From the NCBI GenBank assembly GCA_009760855.2, contig WPIO01000020.1, positions 4,601,501 through 4,661,500 of the forward strand: a stretch of 60,000 nt of DNA, given 5' to 3'. Position 1 is the first letter of the stretch. Each line of letters opens with the position of its first letter. Source of the DNA: Cristatella mucedo (lineage: Eukaryota; Bryozoa; Phylactolaemata; Cristatellidae). Shown here in pieces: positions 21,325 to 30,600 of this stretch. The position numbers were made by a program, and so were the translations under genes. The notes beneath the pieces are model-generated. The model was not told where the DNA came from and did no database searches. It saw nothing but the letters and a program-made list of their open reading frames with translations.

Positions 21325-21455
21325 TAAAATTCATTTGCATAGCGCCCAAAGAGAACACAATCTCTATTCAGGCACTTCACCTATGCCATGGGGCTCGAGG
21401 CAACGACCTCGGCCAGACCTTGTTCGGGGCGAGCACAGTTTCTCCGAGTCCTAAC
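21325..21455 (-). mobile_element. SINE-1 copy
   Basis: The reverse complement gives the head region (GTGCTCGCCCCGAACAAGGT), the B-box area with CTCGAGCCCCATGGCATAGG and the 3' tail GTGCCTGAATAGAGATTGTG then TTCTCTTTGGGCGCTATGCA. The tail is the one shared with LINE-A. Confidence 0.75.
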
Positions 21456-21508
21456 TAAGCCCCGGTGGTCGTTACTCTTGTCTGTCTCGCTATTTCTCTG
21501 CCTCTATT

Positions 21509-21540
<32 letters not shown>
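21509..21540. repeat. (CT)n microsatellite
   Basis: A short uninterrupted CT run of about 32 bases. Confidence 0.95.
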
Positions 21541-21541
<1 letters not shown>

Positions 21542-21589
21542 ACGGTTAAGTGCTTCAAGCTAATACGTTGGCCTCGTGCTCGCGAATCA

Positions 21590-21722
21590 CCCGAGTTCGT
21601 CATATTACTCACCATTCAATTGCATTTCCCTTTGCAGCAAATGTAAAACGCCTAGAAAGAGATTGAGTTCTCTGAGGACGCTTTATCCAGTGAATCATTA
21701 TTACTATTATTATTATTATCGT
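21590..21722 (+). mobile_element. LINE-A 3' end
   Basis: CATATTACTCACCATTCAAT, CCCTTTGCAGCAAATGTAAA, GAGATTGAGTTCTCTGAGGA and CGCTTTATCCAGTG followed by (ATT)n mark the last 130 bases of a 5'-truncated LINE-A. Confidence 0.85.
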
Positions 21723-22915
21723 GCCGAAGGGCAGGATCTCGAGGCGCCGTCGCTCATCGTGCAGCATCAGCGGCTAAACGCTATGCCGTTCGAGTTTCTC
21801 GACTGTAGCACCGCCGCACCGGGTCGGCCGCGATAAGGTTCTCTGCCTCGTCGCTCTTGCTATTCTAAGGTGATGGGGACGCTAAGGCAGCGAGCGGTCT
21901 CCGGCGGGCCACGCAGAGTGAGGTCACGAGGTCTGCATTTCCGCAGGGCAGACGCTGGCCAGCTTGCGAATGTATTTTGGACGCGTCGCAGCGAGACTGG
22001 CGGCAAATGCTCCGCGAGCAAATGATATCGGAATGTGCCCTCCAAAGCAGACGACCGGATGGCAGTGGCTCTTAGGACTAATGCTGACGATATGAGCGGA
22101 TCGACAGGCCGGGGCGGCTATCTGGCGTTTCCAGCGAATCAAGCTGAACGCACAAAATGGCGGCGCTCGTCTACGCGCTTTCGTGTGGCTGCCGCTGATC
22201 CGCAGGCAGCCTGTGCTGCGAGTCGCAAGAGGGTACGTGCCTCGGCAATACCAAGCTTGAGGTAGCCAGCTTGCCTGCATCTCTTCGCACGCAATTATGC
22301 GTAACGTGAAACGCGAGAGAACTACATTGTATACATAGCAGGCGCGAAGCAGAGAAACTTCGGATGCGTTTCTGTTTCGGCTCAGGCCGAGCTGGCGCGG
22401 GCCAAGCCCGCCAAGGACGCCGGCTGCCATCCGCAGCCAGATTTGTGCTGCAGGGCCAGGAGTTTTGCCGCTCCCCCCCGCGCCGCTGTCGGATAAGGAA
22501 GCGGTTCAGAAGAGCGTTGCAGAGGAGTTCCGTTGATTGCTACAGCGTCGGCGGACGTAGCGCAACAGCCAGCCGTCGCTGAGCCGTATACTGACATACT
22601 TTTCGGAGCAACGGCAGGGCGCGGTGTTCGGCTCTACAAGTAGACTCGTTAGGGCTGAAACGCGCTCGCGTAAAGAAGAGCCTCGCAGCTGTAAAGCCGC
22701 GTTTAAAGCCCGAGTCGTCCGTGCTAGCTGCCACCGGCCTTCTCGCGTCTCCTTTGTCAATATCATTAAATGGGTCAGTGTAATTTATTGCGCGGTTATT
22801 CCTCCTGCGGCCTGTTTATGGCTTAGAGTGATTTATGGGCCAGCAGAGATTATGGCACTGTCTTTTGAATATGGGTGGTCGTGCTTTATGGCAGTGCTAT
22901 TTAACTAACGGGCGA

Positions 22916-23832
22916 CAAAGGGCCGGTGAGTAACGTCGAGGACGCTGGGCGGGGCTGTCACGTAGTGGCCTGTTGCGGCGTCGTTTGAGTAAATGTCTTT
23001 GAGCCCACTTCGGCGTTCCGCGTGCTGTTACTTCTGCGTGGTATCGCGTACCTGCCTCTTGGAGAATTTCAATCTAAACTTCCTACAAGAATGAAAATCC
23101 GAGAGCACAAGCAGGACAGATTTAGGACAGATGTATTGCTCCCCGTAATAACACGGCTTTAGTCTCTGCAATGATTAATATTTGTCTACCGTATGGGGTC
23201 GATAAGAAAGAGCGTGCAGCCAAAATTGGGTGCCCGAATCGGCAGAATGTTCTAAAGGCTCTCCGCCGATAGAAATGGATATTACAAGTAGAAGGCTCGG
23301 CTGAGCTAAGCCATAGGCACTTAAATTCAGGCAGTGACTAGCAGTAAGCTTCGAAGTGGTAGGAGCATTACATGGAGCACTAAAGAGGATTATAGGTACC
23401 AGTGCCTTGATTTTGCAGGCTTCAGAGAACTCGGCGGAGCTAGTCTCTTGAAATACGAACGAAGCGACTTTCATTACTGCATTTCCACTTAACGCTTGCA
23501 TGCTAGTAAATACTTAATGGACAGTGTCAATAGGATTGGATTACTGCACCGATTAGCTTGTACTAAATTAAAGACTATAGCAGACCTAGAAAACAGCAGG
23601 GGCTAATAGAGAATAATGGCTTGCAATATAGAACTCATCATTGTGGCATTTAAAGATCACGATTACACATTCATGGCACTGGATTGCACACGATTCACAT
23701 CACCGCTACTTGCTGCCCAGCGGCAGCCGTTTTTCCGTTGGGTCAATTGCTGTGCTGCAATTGGCCGGAGATGTAGCCAATGCAAGTAGTTGAATTAAAA
23801 TAGTTAGCTGATTCAAAAGCCTATTTTATGCC
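22916..23832. other. Unassigned sequence
   Basis: No gene or recognised repeat. A 108-codon minus-strand frame at 23,175-23,501 lacks any family signature or splice context I can support. Confidence 0.4.
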
Positions 23833-23972
23833 GAGCTGGTTTGGTCCAGCGGTTCAGGTGCTCGCCCCATCTAAGGTCTGGCTGAAGTCGCGGGCTCGAG
23901 CCCCGAGGCATATGTGAAGCGCCTGAATAGAGATTAAGTTCTCGTGGGCATTATACAAATGAATTACATTAT
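23833..23972 (+). mobile_element. SINE-1, most complete copy
   Basis: The copy is legible from head to tail: A-box-like TGGTCCAGCGGTTCAGGTGC, GCTCGCCCCATCTAAGGTCT, B-box-like GCGGGCTCGAGCCCCGAGGC, ATATGTGAAGCGCCTGAATA, then tail GAGATTAAGTTCTCGTGGGC and an AT-rich end. The tail aligns with the LINE-A end GAGATTGAGTTCTCTGAGGG. This is a tRNA-derived SINE whose 3' part is LINE-A-like. Confidence 0.8.
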
Positions 23973-23984
23973 TATATAGCTGCA

Positions 23985-24115
23985 GAGGAGCCTTATCGGC
24001 TCAACGTAGTTAAAGCCTGCTTGCAGTGAGCAACAAAGGATCGCTCAGTTTGGTGCTCAAAACCCACAACCTGTGTAGCGAAGAGCGAGCACCTTACATC
24101 CTGGGCTAAAGTCAA
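23985..24115 (-). mobile_element. SINE-2 copy, diverged
   Basis: The reverse complement has TTTAGCCCAGGATGTAAGGT (A box), GCTCGCTCTTCGCTACACAG, an eroded B box (GTTGTGGGTTTTGAGCACCA) and CTGCAAGCAGGCTTTAACTA. It sits 3' of SINE-1 in opposite orientation. Confidence 0.6.
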
Positions 24116-25003
24116 GGGGAAAGCATTGTGTGCAATGGCGCAGTCGCTAATTATTGGCCACACAATGCTGCCAAGCTATTTCGGCACTGGCAGCCGGGCT
24201 CAAGCCGTCTCATGCATTGTGGCTGCGTGTCAACCGTCCGGCTACCGCAAGCAGCACTAATTGGTGGTAGCACCCACGTAAAAAGGGGAGAGTGAAGGAT
24301 CGAGCGACCGAAACGCACTCACTCAGCTTTTGATTCTTGCCGCTGGCTGCAAATAGACTTCTAACAACGCCTAACAACTAACTTCTAACAACTGCATCTA
24401 AACGCAGCTAAGCCTGCTGGTTAGCTCACCGATTTCCGTCGTCGGTTGGTCACACAAACATTTTCTCAAAATCAAAGCTCAGACTTGGGCTGCAGCTATT
24501 CCATCTTCTGCGCCACTCATGCGGCATGTCGATACCTATCGTGAATGACAACATTAAGGTTGACTCTCAGCATGACAGATAAGGCCTTTAACATGCACGT
24601 CGGTGAGAATAGCTGGACATCGGGCATGCGACTGCTTACGGCTTACCATAGACGTACCAGTCATGCGGCTGCATACGAGTATTTATATCCGGCATGCGTT
24701 TCTTCAGCTGCTGCCACTTCCTTAAGTTCCCCAACGCTTTTCCCTTGTCACCAGGGATGGACAAACCCGCCAACATCGTTTTAATGAAATCATTAGGTAG
24801 AAGATACTACGAGTTCACTTGGTCACCTCGCTGAACCCTCTTAACACATGGCGACTTCCGGTAGCCATTATTAGGCCCGACTTTCGATAAGGCCCAATGG
24901 TGGCCTTCTTGGTCTCATTCTGCTTGTAGTTCTGCGAGTAAAGTGGTTTTATAAGCAATAAATCCATTTGCATTTAAGTATGTACTGAAACTGGACTAGT
25001 TGG
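24116..25003. other. Unassigned sequence
   Basis: No supported gene. AGCATTGTGTG at 24,122 and CACACAATGCT at 24,160 form an 11-base inverted repeat. A 79-codon frame at 24,545-24,784 has no recognisable content. Confidence 0.4.
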
Positions 25004-25143
25004 TGTAATGATAGGATGCAGCACAATGAACAGACCACGTTTATTTGCAACTATCTTATGTCGGCTCCAGGACCGCACTGTGATCGAGGCCTCTCCTGAT
25101 TGGTCACGTTGTTGTGGCTCCGCCCGATAGCTCTGTTATCACA
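25004..25143 (-). repeat. 3' LTR of the Gypsy element
   Basis: In plus orientation it reads TGTAATGATAGGATGC to GCTCTGTTATCACA. It is preceded on the left by the target duplication GTTGG and followed on the right by the polypurine tract. Confidence 0.95.
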
Positions 25144-25155
25144 CCTTCCCTCCAA
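25144..25155 (-). promoter_or_regulatory. Polypurine tract
   Basis: On the minus strand TTTGGAGGGAAGG lies directly before the 3' LTR, where plus-strand DNA synthesis is primed. Confidence 0.7.
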
Positions 25156-25173
25156 ATAGGAACTGTCTCATTT

Positions 25174-26598
25174 TCAAAGATCTATCCTTCGCACTGGCTT
25201 TACCAGCCTTCCAGACCTTGTTGTCGTTTGACCTTGAGAGGTGTGCATTTCATCGGCAATACGGAGACTGATCTTGAACTGCAGGTGTAGGTTTCGGTAG
25301 ATGTAGGGAGCTGCCAGAATATTCGCTATTGGTGACCTGTCGATTGGTGTCAATCGGTCGAAGATGCCTTCTGTTCCGCCGCAGAGTGCTGCCATAGTCA
25401 GTCTGCACGACAAACGACTGAGGTGTACTTGCTTAAGCTGTCACCGTTGCACGTGTGCTCCAGCTGTTTTCACCATCAGTCCGCACTAATACCGGTTGGC
25501 CAGGTTGAAGAGGTGGAAGTGGAATGATGGCGATCGTGGTAGTGCTGTTGAAGCTCTTTTGCACGGTCTTCGTTGAGTTGCACCTTTTCCTTTGCAGACC
25601 ATTGTGGTTTGACATGCCGAGGGAGCACTGGCAACGTCGTCCTAATCTGCCGTCCCATGATCAGTTGTGCCGGGCTGAAGCCTGTAGAGGTGCATGGCGT
25701 CGATATCTGTATCGTTAATGCGAGGCACAGATCAGGCTGCCTCACAATAGATTTGGCAGTTTGCACCGCTCTTTCCACTTCTCCGTTCGCTTGCGGAAAA
25801 TGTGGGCTGGTCGTAACGTGTTTGAACCCATATTGTCTCGCCAAATCGCAAAATTCGTGAGATGAAAATTGTGGACCATTGTAAGACGGCAACGACTCTG
25901 GTATGCCCCAGCGAGAAAATATGGTCTGCAGTTCGGCCACCACTTTTTTGGTCGTCGATTTAGATAATGGAGTGATTTCCACATATCTGGAGTAAAATTC
26001 GATCACAATCAGGTGCTGTCGTCCCTCGTGTTCGAAGAGATTGGCTGCGACTTGTTGCCAATGAACACCAGGCAGCGGTGTAGGGATGAGTGGCTCATAT
26101 AGTTGTCTCCTCTGGTTCTTTTGACAGAAGCTGCAAGAATCGACAAATGTCTTAGCGTCTTGGCTAATTCCTAGCCAGTATACACATGACCTTACTCGGT
26201 CCCTACATTTGGTCACCCCCTGGTGGCCGTCGTGGATCCGCTCCAACAGAAAAGCCTGAAGGCTTTGAGGGATATATATGTGATTGTCATACAGTAGTAA
26301 TCCATTTGACACAGAAAGATAAATACTTATGATGAAGTACTTCCGCAAGGTTTCCGGTAGGCCCTTGCTCAATTTAGGCCACCCTGACAGCGTATACTTT
26401 ATGACAGCCTGTAGCTCACTGTCGTCAGCAGTAGCCTGCTTTACTTCGCTCAAGCGAGCTACTGAAAGCAATTTAGAAACAACTGTGTCTACGTAGAGTT
26501 TAACGGCCTCGGCATGGTCGGGTTCCTCACTCCCACGGTTGCACATCTTGCTCTCCCGATCCATGGCACTGCAGCAGAACGGCACCTAGACCTGGCAT
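25174..26598 (-). pseudogene. Gypsy integrase with mutated catalytic residues
   Basis: A 369-codon frame (26,585-25,476) holds the integrase. The HHCC zinc domain (HDGHQGVTKCRDRV through CSFCQKNQ) is intact. In the catalytic core the first acidic position reads VAANLFEHEGRQHLIV (Asp to Asn by comparison with the family), the second reads SYNGPQFSSHEF (Asp to Tyr), and the third, NGEVERAVQTAK, keeps Glu. A frameshift near 25,480-25,615 leads into LQPGQPVLVRTDG and the C-terminal RSGRLVKPVRRIDL ending at 25,174. The reading frame is long yet the enzyme should be inactive. Confidence 0.88.
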
Positions 26599-27535
26599 CT
26601 ACTGGCATCGGCACTGACACTCACCGACTTTTTCTGGGTCAAAATAAGCCAACACTGGTGCCTTTGTTAAAAGCAACTTTGCTTCTCGGAATGATTTCTT
26701 CTGGCTATGACCCCAGTACCATACTGAGTCAGACGAGAGGAAATTATTTAGTGGTTTTGAGACCGTGGCCAGATTCGGCACAAACCGGCCGAGGTAGTTC
26801 ATCATACATACCAAGGCATATCTTTAGCTCGGCTATGTTTGTTGGATCAAGGAGGTTGAGGATGGCTTCTATTTTGTCGTCTGACGGTCGGACGCCGCTG
26901 GCATCAATAACATGCTATAAGAACGTCAAAGTTGGCTGGCGGAATATACATTTGTCTCTATTCAGCTTTAGGCCCGACTTTGAAATTTCGGAAATAACAT
27001 GACACAATCTATCGTCATGCTCAGCCGCCGTGGATCCATAAACCAAAACATCGTCCGTATATATGGCTTCACCTTCGATCTCAACCAAGAGGTGCATCAT
27101 GTATCAGTCGCTGAAAGATCTCCGGCGCGATAGTTATGCCAAAGGGCAGCCGACGAAAACAAAAACGCCCAAACGGTGTTATAAACGTTGTTAACCGAGT
27201 GCTCTCGTGGGACAACGGAATAGCCCAAAATCCGCTAGAGGCGTCCAACTTTGAGAACATTGTAGCACTAACAAGCTGAGGCAAAATCTCATCAAGCGTA
27301 GGTAGCACGTACCTTTCATGAACCACTGCTTGATTTAAGCGCTTCAAGTCGAAACAAAGGCGCACTTTGCCGCTGGGCTTCAGGATCGGTACCATTGGGG
27401 AGCACCACTCGGTCGGCTCCGATACACGTTCCACGATGCCGTTCTTCTCCATTCGAAGAAGTTCATCCTTTACCAAAGAGAACAGCGTCTGGGTATGCGG
27501 CAGGCTGTATGTACGCAGTACGGTTCCACATCAGG
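26599..27535 (-). pseudogene. Gypsy reverse transcriptase, with RNase H mostly deleted
   Basis: Blocks in order on the minus strand: PVKIRLKPDVEPYCVHT (near 27,530); a frameshift; VKDELLRMEKNGIVERVSEP, LCFDLKRLNQAVVHERYVLP, FSKLDASSGFWAIPL and FRRLPFGITIAPEIFQRL (27,081-27,476); a frameshift; active-site YTDDVLVYGSTAAEHDDR (the residue between Tyr and DD is Thr) and LNRDKCIF (26,915-27,100); a further block with YLGRFVPNLATVSKPLNNFL (26,599-26,814). After a trace of VSADAS, most of the RNase H domain is absent and the frame runs straight into the integrase side. Confidence 0.88.
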
Positions 27536-27562
27536 TTTGAGACGAATTTTCACCGGCTGGCA

Positions 27563-28213
27563 TCACATCAATCCGATCTCTCCAAATACCGGGTCTCGAA
27601 GAATAGTCTCCTCTACGCGGAGTTTAATCAGTCCCATGCACAGAGAAGCTTGTCGGCAGAGGAGATTATTTCTTGCTCCACCGACTACGTAGACTGGCAG
27701 AAGATAAATAGTCCCTTTCCGCTTTAACCTCCCTTTGAAGGTACCCTTACAAGCCAGGCGTTTGCCGACACTGTGTACTTTTGCTGCTGTAGGCTCGAGG
27801 TGAGGTGGTCGTAGCAGTCGACCATACGTGTCTTCCGTAATGACGGTTACGTCAGCGCCACTATCTATTTTAAACGGAATGGTCATTCCACACGTGAACA
27901 AATCCACTTGCCAGGGTGATGATGCCCTTGCTGACTGGCACTCCACTGCTACAGGCTTTGCAACGGCATCCACGGTGTAGTTCTCACCGTCGGATTCAGC
28001 CGCGATATCTCTTATGTTAGCGTCGGGTTTTCTGCGTGATATGCACCGCACTGCATAGTGGCCTAACTTCCTACAGGTATTGCAACGGCAGTCTCGCGCT
28101 GGGCAGTGTTCAGAAGTGTGAGCCGAGTTACAGTTCCGGCAGCTGTTAGCTTCTTTTACGTCCTCGAAAAGCTTAACTCTCCTACGGTCTGTGCGGCTGC
28201 TAGCCTCTAACAC
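27563..28213 (-). pseudogene. Gypsy nucleocapsid zinc knuckles and protease
   Basis: This 216-codon minus-strand frame starts after a second break in gag. It carries two CCHC-type knuckles: CRNCNSAHTSEHC, with three rather than four residues before His, and a canonical CNTCRKLGHYAVRC. Next comes an aspartic protease core with IDSGADVTVITEDTYGRLL (catalytic DSGA intact) and the flap and C-terminal strand LPVYVVGGARNNLL. It ends GEIGLM before a stop, where better Gypsy elements would continue in frame to RT. This is the best-preserved domain of the element. Confidence 0.85.
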
Positions 28214-28804
28214 GCAGGGCTCAGGACAGTCGGCAGACTATGGTCGCCGACGAACCTCAGAGACATCTGAAACCGGGTGCTGTAGACTCAGCTGTGATTT
28301 TAGCGTCTCCGTCTGACGCGCTTTTTGTACTGCCACAGTTAACGTAAGGTCGGGGATTAGTTGCAGGGCATCTGAAAGTATAAGATCGGACAAGCCCACA
28401 ACCAGGCGATCTCAGACCAACTCATCTTTCATCGCACCGTATTCGCAGTGCGAAGCTAAATCAAGTAGTGCACGTATGAATGCCTCGGCAGATTCCCCCG
28501 GATGTTGACAGCGGCGGTTGAACATAGCCCGATCGTGGATAATATTCCTTCGAGGTATGAAATAATTATCAAACTTGCCCAAGATGAGATCCAACGTCTT
28601 CACATGGTTGATCTCATACGTAAAGTTGTCGCAAATCGCTTCAGCTTGCGCCCCCATGGCGTACAAGAGTTTACTTATCTGTACGTCCTGTTCCTCCGCC
28701 GTCAACTTCATTGGCATCAAATAATGGCGAAAACGATTTCTCCTAGCCGTCCATAACGCCGGCTCATCAAATTTGAATTCCGCCGGAGTGTTACACTTGG
28801 CCAT
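28214..28804 (-). pseudogene. Gypsy gag, one internal stop
   Basis: The frame opens at an ATG 47 bases inside the 5' LTR and begins with residues like FKFDEPALWTARRNRFRHYL, the usual start of a small Gypsy capsid. Later FNRRCQHPGESAEAFIRALL (28,520-28,460 region) fits the capsid C-terminal helix block. A TGA near 28,412 interrupts it, after which the same frame continues (DRLVVGLSD and onward) towards the zinc knuckles. Gag would form the particle that packages the element's RNA. Confidence 0.75.
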
Positions 28805-28833
28805 CTCTTTGATTTTCAGGGCGAAACTCTATA

Positions 28834-28851
28834 ACTTCACCGCTGCCACCA
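28834..28851 (-). promoter_or_regulatory. Candidate tRNA primer-binding site
   Basis: Immediately inside the 5' LTR the minus strand reads TGGTGGCAGCGGTGAAGT. It starts with TGG, as expected for pairing with a tRNA 3' CCA end. Which tRNA primes is not determined. Confidence 0.65.
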
Positions 28852-28991
28852 TGTAATGATAAGACGCAGCACAACGAACAGACCACGTTTATTGGCAACC
28901 ATCTTATGTCGGCTCCAGGACCGAACCGTGAGCGAGGCCTCTCCTGATTGGTCACGTTCTTGTGTCTCTGCCCGATAGCTCTGTTATAACA
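28852..28991 (-). repeat. 5' LTR of the Gypsy element
   Basis: In plus orientation it reads TGTAATGATAAGACGC to GCTCTGTTATAACA, the TG..CA ends typical of LTRs. It is 140 bp, aligns without gaps to the LTR at 25,004 and differs at about 12 sites by my count. Confidence 0.95.
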
Positions 28992-29920
28992 GTTGGGACC
29001 TGCATTGCAAGATTTGCTTCAAAGCTGGCTTTGCTGGCACCACCTGGAAGCCGCGAAGTCATGTAGCCTGTGGGCATCGCCGGCACTGAAATGCAACTCT
29101 CAGGTCTATCTCAATGAGAGACTCCAGAGTATTGATGTGAATGGAAACCGATCATAAGAAGAACCTCTGAAGTATGGGGTACCTCAGGGCTCTTAGCTTG
29201 CTCCTGCTTTTTTCACTGTTTTATACTCTCCCTCTTGCCGACGTGATTGCCAAATGCAATCTAGGCAATCACTTCTATGCTAACGACACTCAGTTGAACC
29301 TTTGCTTTGATCCTTCCCAGGCCTCCAGCGCGTCAATTTCTCTGGACTCCCTTGCTGGATGTACTGATGACATCCGCACGTGGAAGGCTGCAAACTTTCT
29401 TTAATTGAATGGTAATACAAAAATTTACTAATTATGGGAAAAATGAGTGCGATTCAGAAATTGGAAAGGTCAACGCTCAAAATTAGCTCTGCTAGTATAT
29501 CTCTCGCTGAATGTGCACGAAATCTAGGTGTCATGTTCAAAAGTGACCTTTCATTAGACGACCATATCAGCTCCACATTCAAGTCTGCCTACTTTTAGCT
29601 ACATAGCATTGCTAAAATTCGGGCTAGGTTAGACAGGGATACCACATTTAAATTGGTCCAAGCATTTGTGAAATCCCGTCTTGGATTCTGTAACTCACTG
29701 CTTGCTGATCTACTGGCTATTTCAATCAGGTGCTTACAGCTGGTGCAAACAAGTCTGCAGATAGGTTTGTCTGTCGTGAGCTTTGCAGTAGCCACATATC
29801 GCCACTTCTCGCCAGCTTGCATCGGATCCAGTCAAGCAGCACGTCAACCTTAACGCACCAGTCACTCAATTTTAGGTTGCTTCATTCTTTAACTTCACCC
29901 TGCGTATAAGATCTACTCGC

Positions 29921-30050
29921 TGCTCTGGTTTGGCCCAGTGATAAGGCGCTCACCATTGACCTATGAGGTCGTAGACTCGAGCCCCATGGCATATGTGAAG
30001 CACCTGGACCGAGATTAAGCCCCCTTAGGGTGCTATAAAAATTAGCTATA
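29921..30050 (+). mobile_element. SINE-1 nested in LINE-A
   Basis: Head TGGTTTGGCCCAGTGATAAG, B-box area GTCGTAGACTCGAGCCCCAT, GGCATATGTGAAGCACCTGG and tail GAGATTAAGCCCCCTTAGGG followed by GTGCTATAAAAATTA. The (TA)n run begins at its 3' end. Confidence 0.8.
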
Positions 30051-30054
30051 TACA

Positions 30055-30065
30055 TACACATATAT

Positions 30066-30137
<72 letters not shown>
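30055..30137. repeat. (TA)n microsatellite at a SINE-1 3' end
   Basis: About 80 bases of TA with CATACACA and AAATA interruptions at the left. It likely grew from the AT-rich SINE tail. Confidence 0.95.
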
Positions 30138-30140
<3 letters not shown>

Positions 30141-30600
30141 CATGTAGTCCATCACCAAGCTAAGTATCTTACAATTCGCTTCTCGAAATCTTTTAGCTCC
30201 TCCGTCGTATGAACCTCAAATCCTTTGGAAACCGTGATTTAGCTCGTATGATCCCAAAGCCAGGAACTCGCTTCCGATGGGCGTCATGACATCCCTGAAT
30301 TGACCACATTTAAAAAGAAACTGAAAACGCACCTATTTATCACAGCATTTAGTAGTCCCTGTGATTCGTCCTTTATGTGCTTATGCGTGCTGACACTGTG
30401 CATGCTGCCATTTATCACAGGCGCATGCTGACCTTGTGTATGTCATCCCTAATCATTTTATGCTGTTATCATTGAGCATGCTACCACTAGCTATCCAATC
30501 TTGCTTCGTTTACAGCAAATGTAAAGTGCCTAGTAAGAGATCGAGTTCTCTGAGGGCACTACATCAAATTTAATGTTATTATTGTTATTATAATAACCAT

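Larger units (their letters stand above)
20975..22915. other. GC-rich region with CpG-dense patches
   Basis: Excluding the SINE, microsatellite and LINE tail at 21.33-21.72 kb, this region is unusually GC- and CpG-rich (notably 20,990-21,290 and 21,725-22,760). Many open frames occur on both strands, none with a recognisable domain. It may hold promoter or untranslated exon sequence, but I can assign no gene. Confidence 0.35.
25004..28991 (-). mobile_element. Ty3/Gypsy LTR retrotransposon, complete ends, defective
   Basis: Two LTRs of exactly 140 bp bound the element and the 5-bp GTTGG is duplicated at 24,999-25,003 and 28,992-28,996. Transcription is on the minus strand: 5' LTR (28,852-28,991), primer-binding-like site, gag, zinc knuckles, protease, RT, a remnant of RNase H, integrase, a polypurine tract and the 3' LTR. 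Order (RT before integrase) and motifs place it in Ty3/Gypsy; the C-terminal TRSGRLVKPVRRIDL and short LTRs recall Mag-type elements, which is my inference. About 12 of 140 LTR positions differ, so it is not recent. Multiple frameshifts, one stop in gag, loss of RNase H and mutated integrase acids make it immobile on its own. Confidence 0.93.
29065..30600 (+). mobile_element. LINE-A copy with nested SINE-1 and TA repeat
   Basis: Plus-strand RT starts within [15 protein letters not shown] (29,105) and passes through eroded [26 protein letters not shown] (the YADD box is changed to YAND), KLERSTLKISSASISLAECA and thumb sequence to about 29,880. After the SINE-1 and (TA)n insertion it resumes at 30,180 with the C-terminus (PKARNSLP-like) and 3' UTR. 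It ends at 30,600 with AAGAGATCGAGTTCTCTGAG and (TTATTA)n. Confidence 0.85.

Noticed and set aside
25524-25860. Plus-strand frames within the Gypsy element
   Set aside because: They are antisense shadows of the integrase frame.
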